This document shows positions 8,577 to 16,576 of a stretch of DNA of 64,000 nt, piece after piece. Origin of the DNA: RHKX01 sp963823275 (lineage in GTDB: Bacteria > Actinomycetota > Thermoleophilia > Solirubrobacterales > 70-9); assembly GCA_963823275.1 (NCBI GenBank), contig CAWGKW010000002.1, positions 992,001 through 1,056,000 of the forward strand. The letters are read 5' to 3'. The notes under the pieces were generated by a model that saw only the letters and a list, made by a program, of their open reading frames with translations, was not told where the DNA came from and did no database searches. Position numbers and translations under genes: made by a program. How positions within the stretch are numbered: the first letter of the stretch is position 1; the number at the start of each line of letters is the position of its first letter.

Positions 8577-8605
8577 TTGGGCCACGGGCCCGGGTCGCGT
8601 AGCCT
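8577..8605 (+). promoter_or_regulatory. Promoter of alaS (TTGGGC, 17 nt, TAGCCT)
   Basis: TTGGGC (8577-8582) and TAGCCT (8600-8605) are separated by exactly 17 nt, the best -35/-10 pair in the window. The GTG start of alaS follows the -10 box by 8 nt, so the transcript would be leaderless. Confidence 0.65.
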
Positions 8606-8613
8606 TGGCCGCC

Positions 8614-11256
8614 GTGAATTCTGATGCGATCCGAGAGACGTACATGTCCTTCTTCGAGGAGCGCGGCCACCTGCGCGTTCCCTCGGCTTCGCTGATCCCC
8701 GCCTCCGACGATCCGAGCGTGCTGTTGACGACGGCCGGAATGCAGCCTTTCCAGCCGTATTACCTCGGTCGCGAGGCCCCGCCGGCGCCCCGGTTGACGT
8801 CCTCTCAGCGTTGCTTCCGAACGCCCGACATCGAGGAGGTCGGCAGCACCGCGCGCCACCTCACCTGCTTCGAGATGCTCGGCAACTTCGCCTTCGGTGA
8901 CTACTTCAAGGAGGAGGCGATCGCGTTCGCCTGGGAGCTCTCGCTGGGGGCCTTCGGGTTCGACCCCGAGGATCTCTGGGTCACCGTGTTCGGCGGCGAC
9001 GAGGAGTTGGGGCTCGGGCCCGACACCGAGGCGATCGAGATCTGGAGGGCGCAGGGCGTCCCGGAGGAGCGGATCATCCCCCTGCCGCGCTCGGAGAACT
9101 TCTGGCAGGCCGGACCGAAGGGGCCGTGCGGCCCCTGTTCGGAGCTCTACGTCGACCGTGGCGAGGCGTTCGGTTCCCCCGAGGACCTGCCGGGTGACGA
9201 CAGCGATCGCTTCCTCGAGTACTGGAACCTGGTGTTCACCGCCTACGACCTCGGCGAGGACGGCGCCCTGGCCGAGTTGCCGGACAAGAACATCGATACG
9301 GGCCTCGGCCTCGAGCGGATGGCGGCGATCAAGCAGGGCGTCGATTCGGTCTTCGACACCGATCTGCTCCGGCCTCTCGTCGATCTTGCCGCCGAGCTCT
9401 CCGGCCGTCAATACGACGGCGACGACGCCGGCGCCACGCGGGCGATGCGGATCATCGCCGACCATGTGCGCGGCTCGGTGCAGCTGATCGCCGATGGGGT
9501 CGTTCCCTCCAACGAGCGCCGCGGATACGTCCTGCGTCGGATCATGCGCCGAGCGATCTACCAGGGTCGCACCCTCGGCCTCGAGCCCCCCTACCTCGGG
9601 CGCTTCGCCGAGCGGGCGATCGAGATGCTCGCCCCGGTCAACCCGGCGCTGGTGGCGGAGCGCGAGACGATCATGCGCTGGATCGACACCGAGGAGGAGA
9701 GCTTCGGGCGTACGCTCGATCGCGGCAGCCAGTTGCTCGACCGGCTGATCGTCGGCGCCGAGGAGTCCCGGACCTCCTGGATCTCGGCCGAGGACGCATT
9801 CGAGCTTCACGACACCTACGGATTCCCCTACGACCTGACCCGTGAGCTCGTCCTCGAGCGCGGCCTCAGCGTTGACGATGAGGGCTTCGAGGAGCTGATG
9901 GAGCGCCAGCGCGAGCGCGCCCGCACCCGTGGGGTCGGTGGAGGGCAGACCGGCGACCACGAGCTGGTGCTCAGCTTCGTCTCCTCGGCTCCGCAATCAC
10001 GGTTCGTGGGGTACGAGGACCTGCTGGCGAGCACGGGCGTGGCGGCGACGGGGCCCGCCCCCGAGGAGGGCCAGATCCTGGTCAAGCTCGAGGAGAGCCC
10101 CTTCTACGCGGAGGGCGGAGGCCAGGTCGCCGACTCCGGCTCGCTCCGCTGGGAGGGCGGCGAGGCCGAGGTCGTCGACGTCTACCGGGTCGGCACCGAT
10201 CAGGCGCTGCGGATCAAGGGCGACACCCCGGCGACGGGCTCGCGCGTCGAGGCCGCGGTCGCGCACTTCGACCGTCACGCGACGATGCGTAACCACACGG
10301 CGACCCATCTGCTTCACGCGGCCCTGCGCGAGCAGCTCGGCACCCACGTCCGCCAGGCGGGCTCGGCGGTGAGCCCGGACAAGCTCCGCTTCGACTTCAC
10401 CCATGGCGCCCGGCTCTCGCCCGAGGAGTTGAAGGCGGTAGGCGACCGGGTCAACGGTTGGATCAAGGCGAGCGCGGCCGTCAGGGCGATCGAGATGGAC
10501 CGGGCCGAGGCCGAGCGCCTGGGGGCGATGGCGCTCTTCGGCGAGAAGTACGGCGATTGGGTTCGGGTGGTGCAGGTCGAGGAGGTCTCCCGCGAGCTCT
10601 GCGGCGGAACTCACGTGGCCAACACCGCCGAGATCGGCATCTTCGAGATCGTCTCCGAGGGTTCGAGTGCCTCCAATGTGCGACGGATCGAAGCCGTGAC
10701 CGGTCCCGCGGCGATCGATCTGTTTCGCCGGCGCAGCGACGAGCTCGCCCGCGCCGGTGAGGCTCTCGGCGGTCGCAAGGACCCTGTCGCCGCAGCCGGG
10801 CAGATGGTCGCCAGGTTGCGAGATCTCGAGGCCGCCGTGGCCGAGCGCGGGGCGGAGGCCGCCGGCAATCGGGCGTCTGAGCTGATCGATTCAGCCGAGC
10901 TGATCGAAGGCGTCAAGGTCGTCGTCGGCGAGCTCGGCGAGGTCGACGACGCCCGCGCCCTGCTCGGCGCCGCCCACGACATCAAGGCGCGCCTCGGCGA
11001 CGCCGCCGTGGTCCTCGCCGGGACCGACGGCGAGAAGGTCTCGCTGGTCGGAGTCTTCGCGCCCGCGGCGATCGAGCGCGGCCTGTCGGCGGCTGACGTC
11101 GTTCGTGAGGCGGCTGGCATAGTTGGGGGTGGAGGTGGCGGTAAGCCCGAGGTGGCGCAGGCCGGGGGCCGCGATGCCGGAAGGATCGGCGAGGCCCTGG
11201 AAGCCGCGCTAAACGCAATCGAGGACGGTCTCGGACAGGAGCCACGAAGCCGGTGA
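8614..11256 (+). CDS. alaS: Alanine-tRNA ligase
   Basis: An 880-residue enzyme of normal length that charges tRNA-Ala. The class II core holds TTAGMQPFQPYYLG and the following FRTPDIEEVG. The editing domain has the zinc-site motif HTATHLLHAAL and later CGGTHVANTAEIG. The C-terminal oligomerisation domain contains a glycine run (VGGGGGGKPEVAQAGG). GTG at 8614 is chosen because it follows the promoter by 8 nt and gives the family N-terminus; the open frame itself extends further upstream. The stop overlaps ruvX. Confidence 0.96.
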   Translation: MNSDAIRETYMSFFEERGHLRVPSASLIPASDDPSVLLTTAGMQPFQPYYLGREAPPAPRLTSSQRCFRTPDIEEVGSTARHLTCFEMLGNFAFGDYFKEEAIAFAWELSLGAFGFDPEDLWVTVFGGDEELGLGPDTEAIEIWRAQGVPEERIIPLPRSENFWQAGPKGPCGPCSELYVDRGEAFGSPEDLPGDDSDRFLEYWNLVFTAYDLGEDGALAELPDKNIDTGLGLERMAAIKQGVDSVFDTDLLRPLVDLAAELSGRQYDGDDAGATRAMRIIADHVRGSVQLIADGVVPSNERRGYVLRRIMRRAIYQGRTLGLEPPYLGRFAERAIEMLAPVNPALVAERETIMRWIDTEEESFGRTLDRGSQLLDRLIVGAEESRTSWISAEDAFELHDTYGFPYDLTRELVLERGLSVDDEGFEELMERQRERARTRGVGGGQTGDHELVLSFVSSAPQSRFVGYEDLLASTGVAATGPAPEEGQILVKLEESPFYAEGGGQVADSGSLRWEGGEAEVVDVYRVGTDQALRIKGDTPATGSRVEAAVAHFDRHATMRNHTATHLLHAALREQLGTHVRQAGSAVSPDKLRFDFTHGARLSPEELKAVGDRVNGWIKASAAVRAIEMDRAEAERLGAMALFGEKYGDWVRVVQVEEVSRELCGGTHVANTAEIGIFEIVSEGSSASNVRRIEAVTGPAAIDLFRRRSDELARAGEALGGRKDPVAAAGQMVARLRDLEAAVAERGAEAAGNRASELIDSAELIEGVKVVVGELGEVDDARALLGAAHDIKARLGDAAVVLAGTDGEKVSLVGVFAPAAIERGLSAADVVREAAGIVGGGGGGKPEVAQAGGRDAGRIGEALEAALNAIEDGLGQEPRSR

Positions 11257-11645
11257 TGCGCATCCTCGCCCTCGACCACGGCTCCGCTCGCTGCGGGTGC
11301 GCCGTCTCAGATCCCACCGGCACGATCGTCAGGCCGATCGATCCGATCTCCCCACCCGATCCCGCGGCGGTGATCGCGATCGTCGACGATCTCGGGGTCG
11401 AGATGGTTCTGGTCGGCCTGCCGGTCAGCCTGGACGGCACCGAGGGGGCGCAGGCCCTCGAGGCCCGTGCCTTCTCCGATCAGCTCGCCGCGCTCCTCGA
11501 GGTTCCCGTCGAGACCTACGATGAGCGGCTGACGACGAAGATGGCCGCCGCGTCGCGCCGCGGCGGCTCGCGCGCCGCCGAGGACTCTCTCGCCGCCGCC
11601 CATCTTCTCGACTCATACCTACTGGCATTGGAGGCTCGCCGATGA
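11253..11645 (+). CDS. ruvX: RuvX/YqgF Holliday-junction resolvase-like protein
   Basis: A 130-residue RNase H-fold protein. It starts ILALDHGSARCGCAVSD, with the first catalytic Asp, has VLVGLPVSLDGTEG in the middle and ETYDERLTT and LLDSYL near the end, all YqgF hallmarks. The family is linked to resolution of DNA junctions and to 16S rRNA 5'-end processing. GTG at 11253 overlaps the alaS stop (GTGA), and ATG at 11256 is an alternative. It is translationally coupled to alaS upstream and mltG downstream. Confidence 0.92.
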   Translation: MMRILALDHGSARCGCAVSDPTGTIVRPIDPISPPDPAAVIAIVDDLGVEMVLVGLPVSLDGTEGAQALEARAFSDQLAALLEVPVETYDERLTTKMAAASRRGGSRAAEDSLAAAHLLDSYLLALEARR

Positions 11646-13090
11646 GTGACGAACCCGGCGGGGACCCACCCATGGAGGACCCCTTCTCGTCTCAGGACCC
11701 TGAGGCCTACGAGCGCGAGCGTCGCCGTCTTCAGCGGGAGGCAAAGCGTCGCGAGCGCTCCGGCCGTAAGTCGCTGGCCTCGCGTGTGAGCGGGGCGATC
11801 GACGGCGCGGCCGGCAGGGGCCGTGAGGCGATCGAGCAGACGCGGGGGCGGGCGGGTCGCAGCGACGCCCCGACCGAGGGTGCGGAGCCGCCGCCCTTCC
11901 GGCGCCCGGCGTCGGGCGAGGGAACGCCCTCGGGGGCCTCCGCCGATCCCGAAGCATCCTCGGCACCTCCGACCGACCGGGGCTCCGACGCCGGCCGGGT
12001 CGCGGCCGACGTCCTGATGCCCCGACGACCGGGACGGCGCACCGCCGACGCCGCTGCGGTGCCGCCCGCTCCGCCGCCCGTGGAGCCCTCGAGGCCCGTC
12101 ACCGAGGACCACGACTGGTTCGCCGACCCGGACGCGGACGGCTCTCCACCGCCGGAGGTACCGGCCGAGCGCACGGCGTTCGCGACGGGCGACTACCCGC
12201 CATTGCCTCCGCCCTCGACGCCGCCTCCACGCTCACGCCGAGGGACCATGATCGCGGCTGTGATCGCGATCGGGGTGATTGTGATCGTGGCGATGGTTGC
12301 CTTCGTCGTGCTCGCCAGCCGGGGAGGCGGGGATTCCGCGCCCGCGGTCAAGGGGCCGCAGACGCTGAAGACGCAGGACCTGACGATTCCCGAGGGCTAC
12401 ACGCGGTCGCAGATCGCCGAGGTCGCCAAGGATGCGGGCCTGAAGGGCGACTACGAGAAGGAGACCGCGAGCGCTCCGAAGGGCTTTGACATCCAGAAGG
12501 AGGGCGCGCCGGCTGACGCCAGCCTCGAGGGCTTTCTCTTTCCGTCGACCTACGAGCTCGAGAAGGGCGCGAAGGTCTCGGCGCTGATCAAGGACCAGCT
12601 CTCCGCCTTCAACTCGAACCTCGCCGAGGTCGATCTCAAGGAGGCCGAGAAGAAGAACCTGACGATCTACGACGTCGTGACCATCGCCTCGATGATCGAG
12701 CGCGAGGTGTTGGTTCCGGAGGAGCGGCCGATCGTCGCGGCCGTGATCTACAACCGGCTGTCGCAGGGCATCCCGCTCGGCATCGACGCCACGCTGCGAT
12801 ACGACCTCGATAACTTCGACAAGGCGCTGACCGAGTCGGATCTGGCCACCGATTCGCCCTACAACACGCGACTCAACCAGGGACTGCCGCCGACGCCGAT
12901 CGCAAACCCCGGCCTCGATTCCCTGAAGGCGGCCGCGAACCCGTCGAAGGACGACTACCTCTACTACGTCGGCAAGTACGGCACCTGCGGCGAGCACTTC
13001 TTCACCGCCGACTACGACGAGTTCCTTGCCGCCTCCGATGAGTACAACGCGGCCCTCGCGGCCGAGACCGGGCCACCGACGGATTGCTGA
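11642..13090 (+). CDS. mltG: Endolytic murein transglycosylase MltG with long cytoplasmic extension
   Basis: A 482-residue protein that cuts nascent glycan strands outside the membrane and so sets their length. The first 200 residues are charged, Pro/Ala-rich and probably disordered. One helix follows (about 202-224, MIAAVIAIGVIVIVAMVAFVV), then a LysM-like part and the catalytic domain with the conserved Glu in ASMIEREV (about residue 352) and AAVIYNRLSQGIPLGIDAT. E. coli MltG has almost no cytoplasmic part, so this tail is an addition that could bind division or elongation partners. ATG overlaps the ruvX stop (ATGA). Confidence 0.92.
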   Translation: MSDEPGGDPPMEDPFSSQDPEAYERERRRLQREAKRRERSGRKSLASRVSGAIDGAAGRGREAIEQTRGRAGRSDAPTEGAEPPPFRRPASGEGTPSGASADPEASSAPPTDRGSDAGRVAADVLMPRRPGRRTADAAAVPPAPPPVEPSRPVTEDHDWFADPDADGSPPPEVPAERTAFATGDYPPLPPPSTPPPRSRRGTMIAAVIAIGVIVIVAMVAFVVLASRGGGDSAPAVKGPQTLKTQDLTIPEGYTRSQIAEVAKDAGLKGDYEKETASAPKGFDIQKEGAPADASLEGFLFPSTYELEKGAKVSALIKDQLSAFNSNLAEVDLKEAEKKNLTIYDVVTIASMIEREVLVPEERPIVAAVIYNRLSQGIPLGIDATLRYDLDNFDKALTESDLATDSPYNTRLNQGLPPTPIANPGLDSLKAAANPSKDDYLYYVGKYGTCGEHFFTADYDEFLAASDEYNAALAAETGPPTDC

Positions 13091-13118
13091 TGGCTACTCG
13101 CGCGTCTCAGCAAGCGCG

Positions 13119-13967
13119 ATGAATCGCCTCGCGGTGGTCGGTCACCCGGTCGCCCATTCACTCTCCCCCGTCATGCACACGGCGGCGTTCGCCGCGCTCG
13201 GGCTCGAGGGGGAGTGGTCATATGAGGCCATCGACCTCGGCCCGGGGGAGTTCGCAGCCGGAGTTGACGAGCTCTGGGGGAGCGGTTTCGTCGGCGTCAA
13301 CGTCACGGTCCCCCACAAGGAGGCCGCCTTCGCCCTGGCCGACCGGCGCTCCGATGCCGTCGAGGAGATCGGAGCCGCGAACACCCTCAGCTTCGACGAG
13401 AAGGGCATGATCGCCGACAACACCGACGCTCCCGGCCTGATTGCCGCGCTCCCGGCCGGGTTCGAACCCGGCGGGAGCCGGGCCCTGGTTCTCGGTGCGG
13501 GAGGTGCGGCCCGATCGTCGGCCTGGGCGCTGGCCCAGGCCGGGGCCGAGGTCTCGGTGGCAAACCGGACCAACGAGAGGGCCGTGCGTCTCGCCGAGGA
13601 GATCGGGGTCGCCCTCCTGCCGGTTTCACCGGGCGGCGAGATGCTGGATCTGACGGGCTTCGACCTGCTCGTCAACGCCACCTCGGTGGGCCTTGCAAGG
13701 GAGGGTGCAGCGCCGCGCGCGAGCGGGGACGACCTAATGGCACTGAGCCTGAGCGCCGAACAGTTGATCGACCCCCTGGTCGTGGTGGACATGGTCTACG
13801 GGTCCGAACCGACGGAAATTGCCGCAGTTTGCTTGAACGGCGGGGTAACCTTCGTCGACGGGCTCGAGGTCCTGGTCCACCAGGGCGGGGAGTCGTTTCA
13901 TATCTGGACCGGCCTGGAGCCACCAATAGAGATCATGCGAGACGCAGTTCGAGAGCACCGGCGATGA
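13119..13967 (+). CDS. aroE: Shikimate dehydrogenase
   Basis: A 282-residue NADP-dependent enzyme reducing 3-dehydroshikimate to shikimate. N-terminal VVGHPVAHSLSPVMH binds shikimate. NVTVPHKE carries the catalytic Lys and NTDAPG the Asp. ALVLGAGGAARSSAWAL is the nucleotide-binding loop, NRTNERA the NADP 2'-phosphate site and VDMVY the late motif. ATG at 13119 gives the family N-terminus. The stop overlaps the pilB start (ATGA), so a shikimate gene is coupled to a pilus ATPase gene. Other aro genes lie about 20 kb away. Confidence 0.94.
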   Translation: MNRLAVVGHPVAHSLSPVMHTAAFAALGLEGEWSYEAIDLGPGEFAAGVDELWGSGFVGVNVTVPHKEAAFALADRRSDAVEEIGAANTLSFDEKGMIADNTDAPGLIAALPAGFEPGGSRALVLGAGGAARSSAWALAQAGAEVSVANRTNERAVRLAEEIGVALLPVSPGGEMLDLTGFDLLVNATSVGLAREGAAPRASGDDLMALSLSAEQLIDPLVVVDMVYGSEPTEIAAVCLNGGVTFVDGLEVLVHQGGESFHIWTGLEPPIEIMRDAVREHRR

Positions 13968-15763
13968 GCGATCCACCCGATCGCCCGAGCCACCTGCGCG
14001 CGGTCCCCCCGCCGCACATGGGCACCGAGGCTCTCGCCCCCGAACCGGTGCCGAGCGGCCCCCCCGGACTGACTCCCCCACAGACCCGGTCCCACAGCGG
14101 CCGCTTCATCACCGACGTGGTCGTCGAGCTCGGTTATCTCTCCCCCGATCGAGTCGACGAGGCCATCGCGGAGGCGCGCACCGCGGGTCGCTCCCCGGAG
14201 GCGCTGATGGTCGAGCAGGGAGTGCTGAGCGCCGACCAGCTCGCGCGGGCGATCGCCGAGCGCTACGGCCTCGACCACGTCGACCTGAACACCTACCACG
14301 TCGACATGGGCGCGGCCAACCTGGTCTCGGTGCAGACTGCGCGGCGCTTCCACGCGGTCCCGGTCGGCTATATCGATTCCGAGACGCTGCTGCTGGCGAT
14401 GGCCGACCCCGCCAACGTCCTCGCAGTCGACGACGTGCAGATGATGACCGGCCTGACGTGTCGGGTCGCGGTCGCGGCCGAGGTCGACATCGAGGATCTG
14501 ATCAGCCGGCTCAACTCACTCGAGAGCGCCGTCTCAGAGGCCGTCTCCGAGGACGAGGAGGAGGTCTCACTCTCCGCCGCCGACGTCACCGAGATGCGGG
14601 AGTCGGCCGACGACGCTCCCGTCATCAAGCTCGTCTACTCGGTCCTCGGCCAGGCGGTCACGGAGGGAGCCTCCGACGTGCACTTCGAGGTCGAGGAACG
14701 CGACATGCGAGTTCGCTTCCGGATCGACGGTGTGCTCAGCGAGGTGGCGAGGGTCCCGAAGCGCATGGTCGCCGGCGTCGTCTCGAGGATCAAGATCATG
14801 AGCGAGCTCGACATCTCCGAGAAGCGGGTTCCCCAGGACGGCCGCGTCGCCGTCAACGTCAACGACCGCCGGATCGACCTCCGCGTCGTCACCGTCCCGA
14901 CCGAGAAGGGGGAGGGTGCGACCATCCGCATTCTCGACAAGACGCAGGCCCTCCGTTCGCTGGACGAGCTCGGCCTGACCGGAGAGGCCCGGGTGCGCTT
15001 CGCCGAGGCCTACAACCAGGCGTACGGCGCGGTGCTCGTCACCGGACCGACCGGCTCCGGCAAGTCGACCACGCTGTACTCGGCGCTGAGCGAGGTCAAC
15101 AGCGTCGACAGGAACATCATCACGATCGAGGACCCGGTCGAGTACCAGATGCCCGGTGTCAACCAGATGGGCGTCAACCGCAAGGCCGGCCTCGATTTCG
15201 CGACCGGCCTCCGCTCCATCCTCCGCGCCGATCCCGACGTGATCATGGTCGGCGAGATTCGCGACCCCGAGACGGCGCGGATCGCCATCGAGGCAGCCCT
15301 CACCGGGCACATGGTCCTGACCACGCTGCACACCAACGATGCTCCCAGCGCCATCACCCGCCTGCAGAAGATGGGAATCGAGTCCTTCCTGACCGCGTCC
15401 GCCGTCGACTGCGTGGTTGCCCAGCGCCTCGCCCGAACGCTCTGCCCCGAGTGCAAGCGCCGGACAGTGCTTGACAAGGGCGCTCTCGAGGTCGCCGGCT
15501 TTCGCGTCGGCACCGACATCGAGGCCTACGAGCCCGTCGGGTGCGGCCGCTGCAACACCACCGGCTACCGCGGCCGGAGCGGCATCTACTCAGTGATGAC
15601 GATGTCGGAGGCCCTCAAGGACCTGACCGTCGCCAACGCCCCCCAGGCCGAGATCACGCGCCTCGCCCGGACCGAGGGGATGCTGACCCTTCGCGAGGAC
15701 GGCCTGGCCAAGGTCACCCAGGGCGTCACGAGCATCGAGGAAGTGGCGCGCGTAGCGGTCTAG
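13964..15763 (+). CDS. pilB: Type IV pilus assembly ATPase PilB
   Basis: A 599-residue GspE/PilB ATPase that powers pilus extension. After a Pro-rich tail, residues 45-170 form an MshEN-type N-terminal domain with two repeats (near VVVELGYLSPDRV and LMVEQGVLSADQL). The canonical R-L-G starts of the c-di-GMP-binding repeats are altered to R-F-I and R-S-P. The ATPase core shows GPTGSGKST (Walker A, about 360), the Asp box, DPDVIMVGEIRD (Walker B), TLHTNDA (His box) and a CPEC/CGRC zinc pair. Start overlaps the aroE stop. Confidence 0.94.
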   Translation: MSDPPDRPSHLRAVPPPHMGTEALAPEPVPSGPPGLTPPQTRSHSGRFITDVVVELGYLSPDRVDEAIAEARTAGRSPEALMVEQGVLSADQLARAIAERYGLDHVDLNTYHVDMGAANLVSVQTARRFHAVPVGYIDSETLLLAMADPANVLAVDDVQMMTGLTCRVAVAAEVDIEDLISRLNSLESAVSEAVSEDEEEVSLSAADVTEMRESADDAPVIKLVYSVLGQAVTEGASDVHFEVEERDMRVRFRIDGVLSEVARVPKRMVAGVVSRIKIMSELDISEKRVPQDGRVAVNVNDRRIDLRVVTVPTEKGEGATIRILDKTQALRSLDELGLTGEARVRFAEAYNQAYGAVLVTGPTGSGKSTTLYSALSEVNSVDRNIITIEDPVEYQMPGVNQMGVNRKAGLDFATGLRSILRADPDVIMVGEIRDPETARIAIEAALTGHMVLTTLHTNDAPSAITRLQKMGIESFLTASAVDCVVAQRLARTLCPECKRRTVLDKGALEVAGFRVGTDIEAYEPVGCGRCNTTGYRGRSGIYSVMTMSEALKDLTVANAPQAEITRLARTEGMLTLREDGLAKVTQGVTSIEEVARVAV

Positions 15764-15822
15764 GTGTCCTGCCCGGGTCTGAGGATCCGCGACGGGCCAC
15801 GGCAACCGTCAGAATCCCGACG

Positions 15823-16576
15823 GTGGACGGCGCAGGGCCCATTCAGATCACCTACCTCGGGCATGCATCGCTGCTGATCGAGATGGACGGCCTGCGGATG
15901 TTGACCGATCCGTTGCTGCGCTCACGGGTCCTCCACCTTCGTCGCATCGCGCCCGAGGTGACCTTCGAGCAGCTGTCAGACATCGACCTGGTCCTCGTCT
16001 CCCACGCCCACCACGACCACCTCGACGTGCCTTCCCTGCGGATGGTCGAGGGCACTCCCCCGGTGCTCTGCCCGGCGCCGGGCGGACGGGCCGTGACCGC
16101 ATCGGGCCTGGAGCCGGAGGTGCTGATCGAGGGAACGACGGCCCGCCATGGGCCGGTCACGATCGAGGCCGTGCGGGCCGATCACGACGGTCGCCGGTTG
16201 CCCCATCACCGCGATGGGACCGCGCTCGGCTACGTGCTCCGGGGCCCATCGGGTTCCGTCTACTTCGCCGGCGACACCGGTTTCTTCGATTCGATCGGCG
16301 AGGTGGGCAACGTCGACGTCGCATTGCTGCCCGTCGCCGGCTGGGGGCCTCGGCTCGGCCCCGGGCATCTCGACCCCGACGAGGCCGCCCGCGCCGCCGC
16401 GCTGATCGCCCCGCGGATCGCGATCCCGATCCACTGGGGCAGCTACGAGCGGCTGGCGATGAAGCGTGCCGGCGCGCGAAGCGATCCCGCCAGGCGCTTC
16501 TGCGATCAGGTCGGGGAGCTGTCGCCCGGTACTCCGCGCGGAGCTGCTGGAGCCCGGCTCCTCGCTCGCGGCCTGA
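15823..16576 (+). CDS. MBL-fold hydrolase, UlaG-like, one-base shift near the 3' end
   Basis: A 250-residue metal-dependent hydrolase of the UlaG/L-ascorbate-lactonase-like group. It starts PIQITYLGHASLLIEMDG, with metal motif SHAHHDHLD near residue 60, FAGDTGFF near 150 and IPIHWGSY near 205. As written the frame runs past its natural end; removing one C within GCCCGG near 16525-16528 gives the tail LSPVLRAELLEPGSSLAA and a TGA at 16574. GTG at 15823 is preferred because CAGAAT lies 7 nt upstream, the usual leaderless spacing. Substrate unknown. It overlaps the convergent gene by about 70 nt. Confidence 0.82.

Noticed and set aside
13456..13471. Perfect 16-bp palindrome CCGGGTTCGAACCCGG
   Set aside because: It lies inside aroE and encodes conserved-length coding sequence; no second copy or integration signature is seen.
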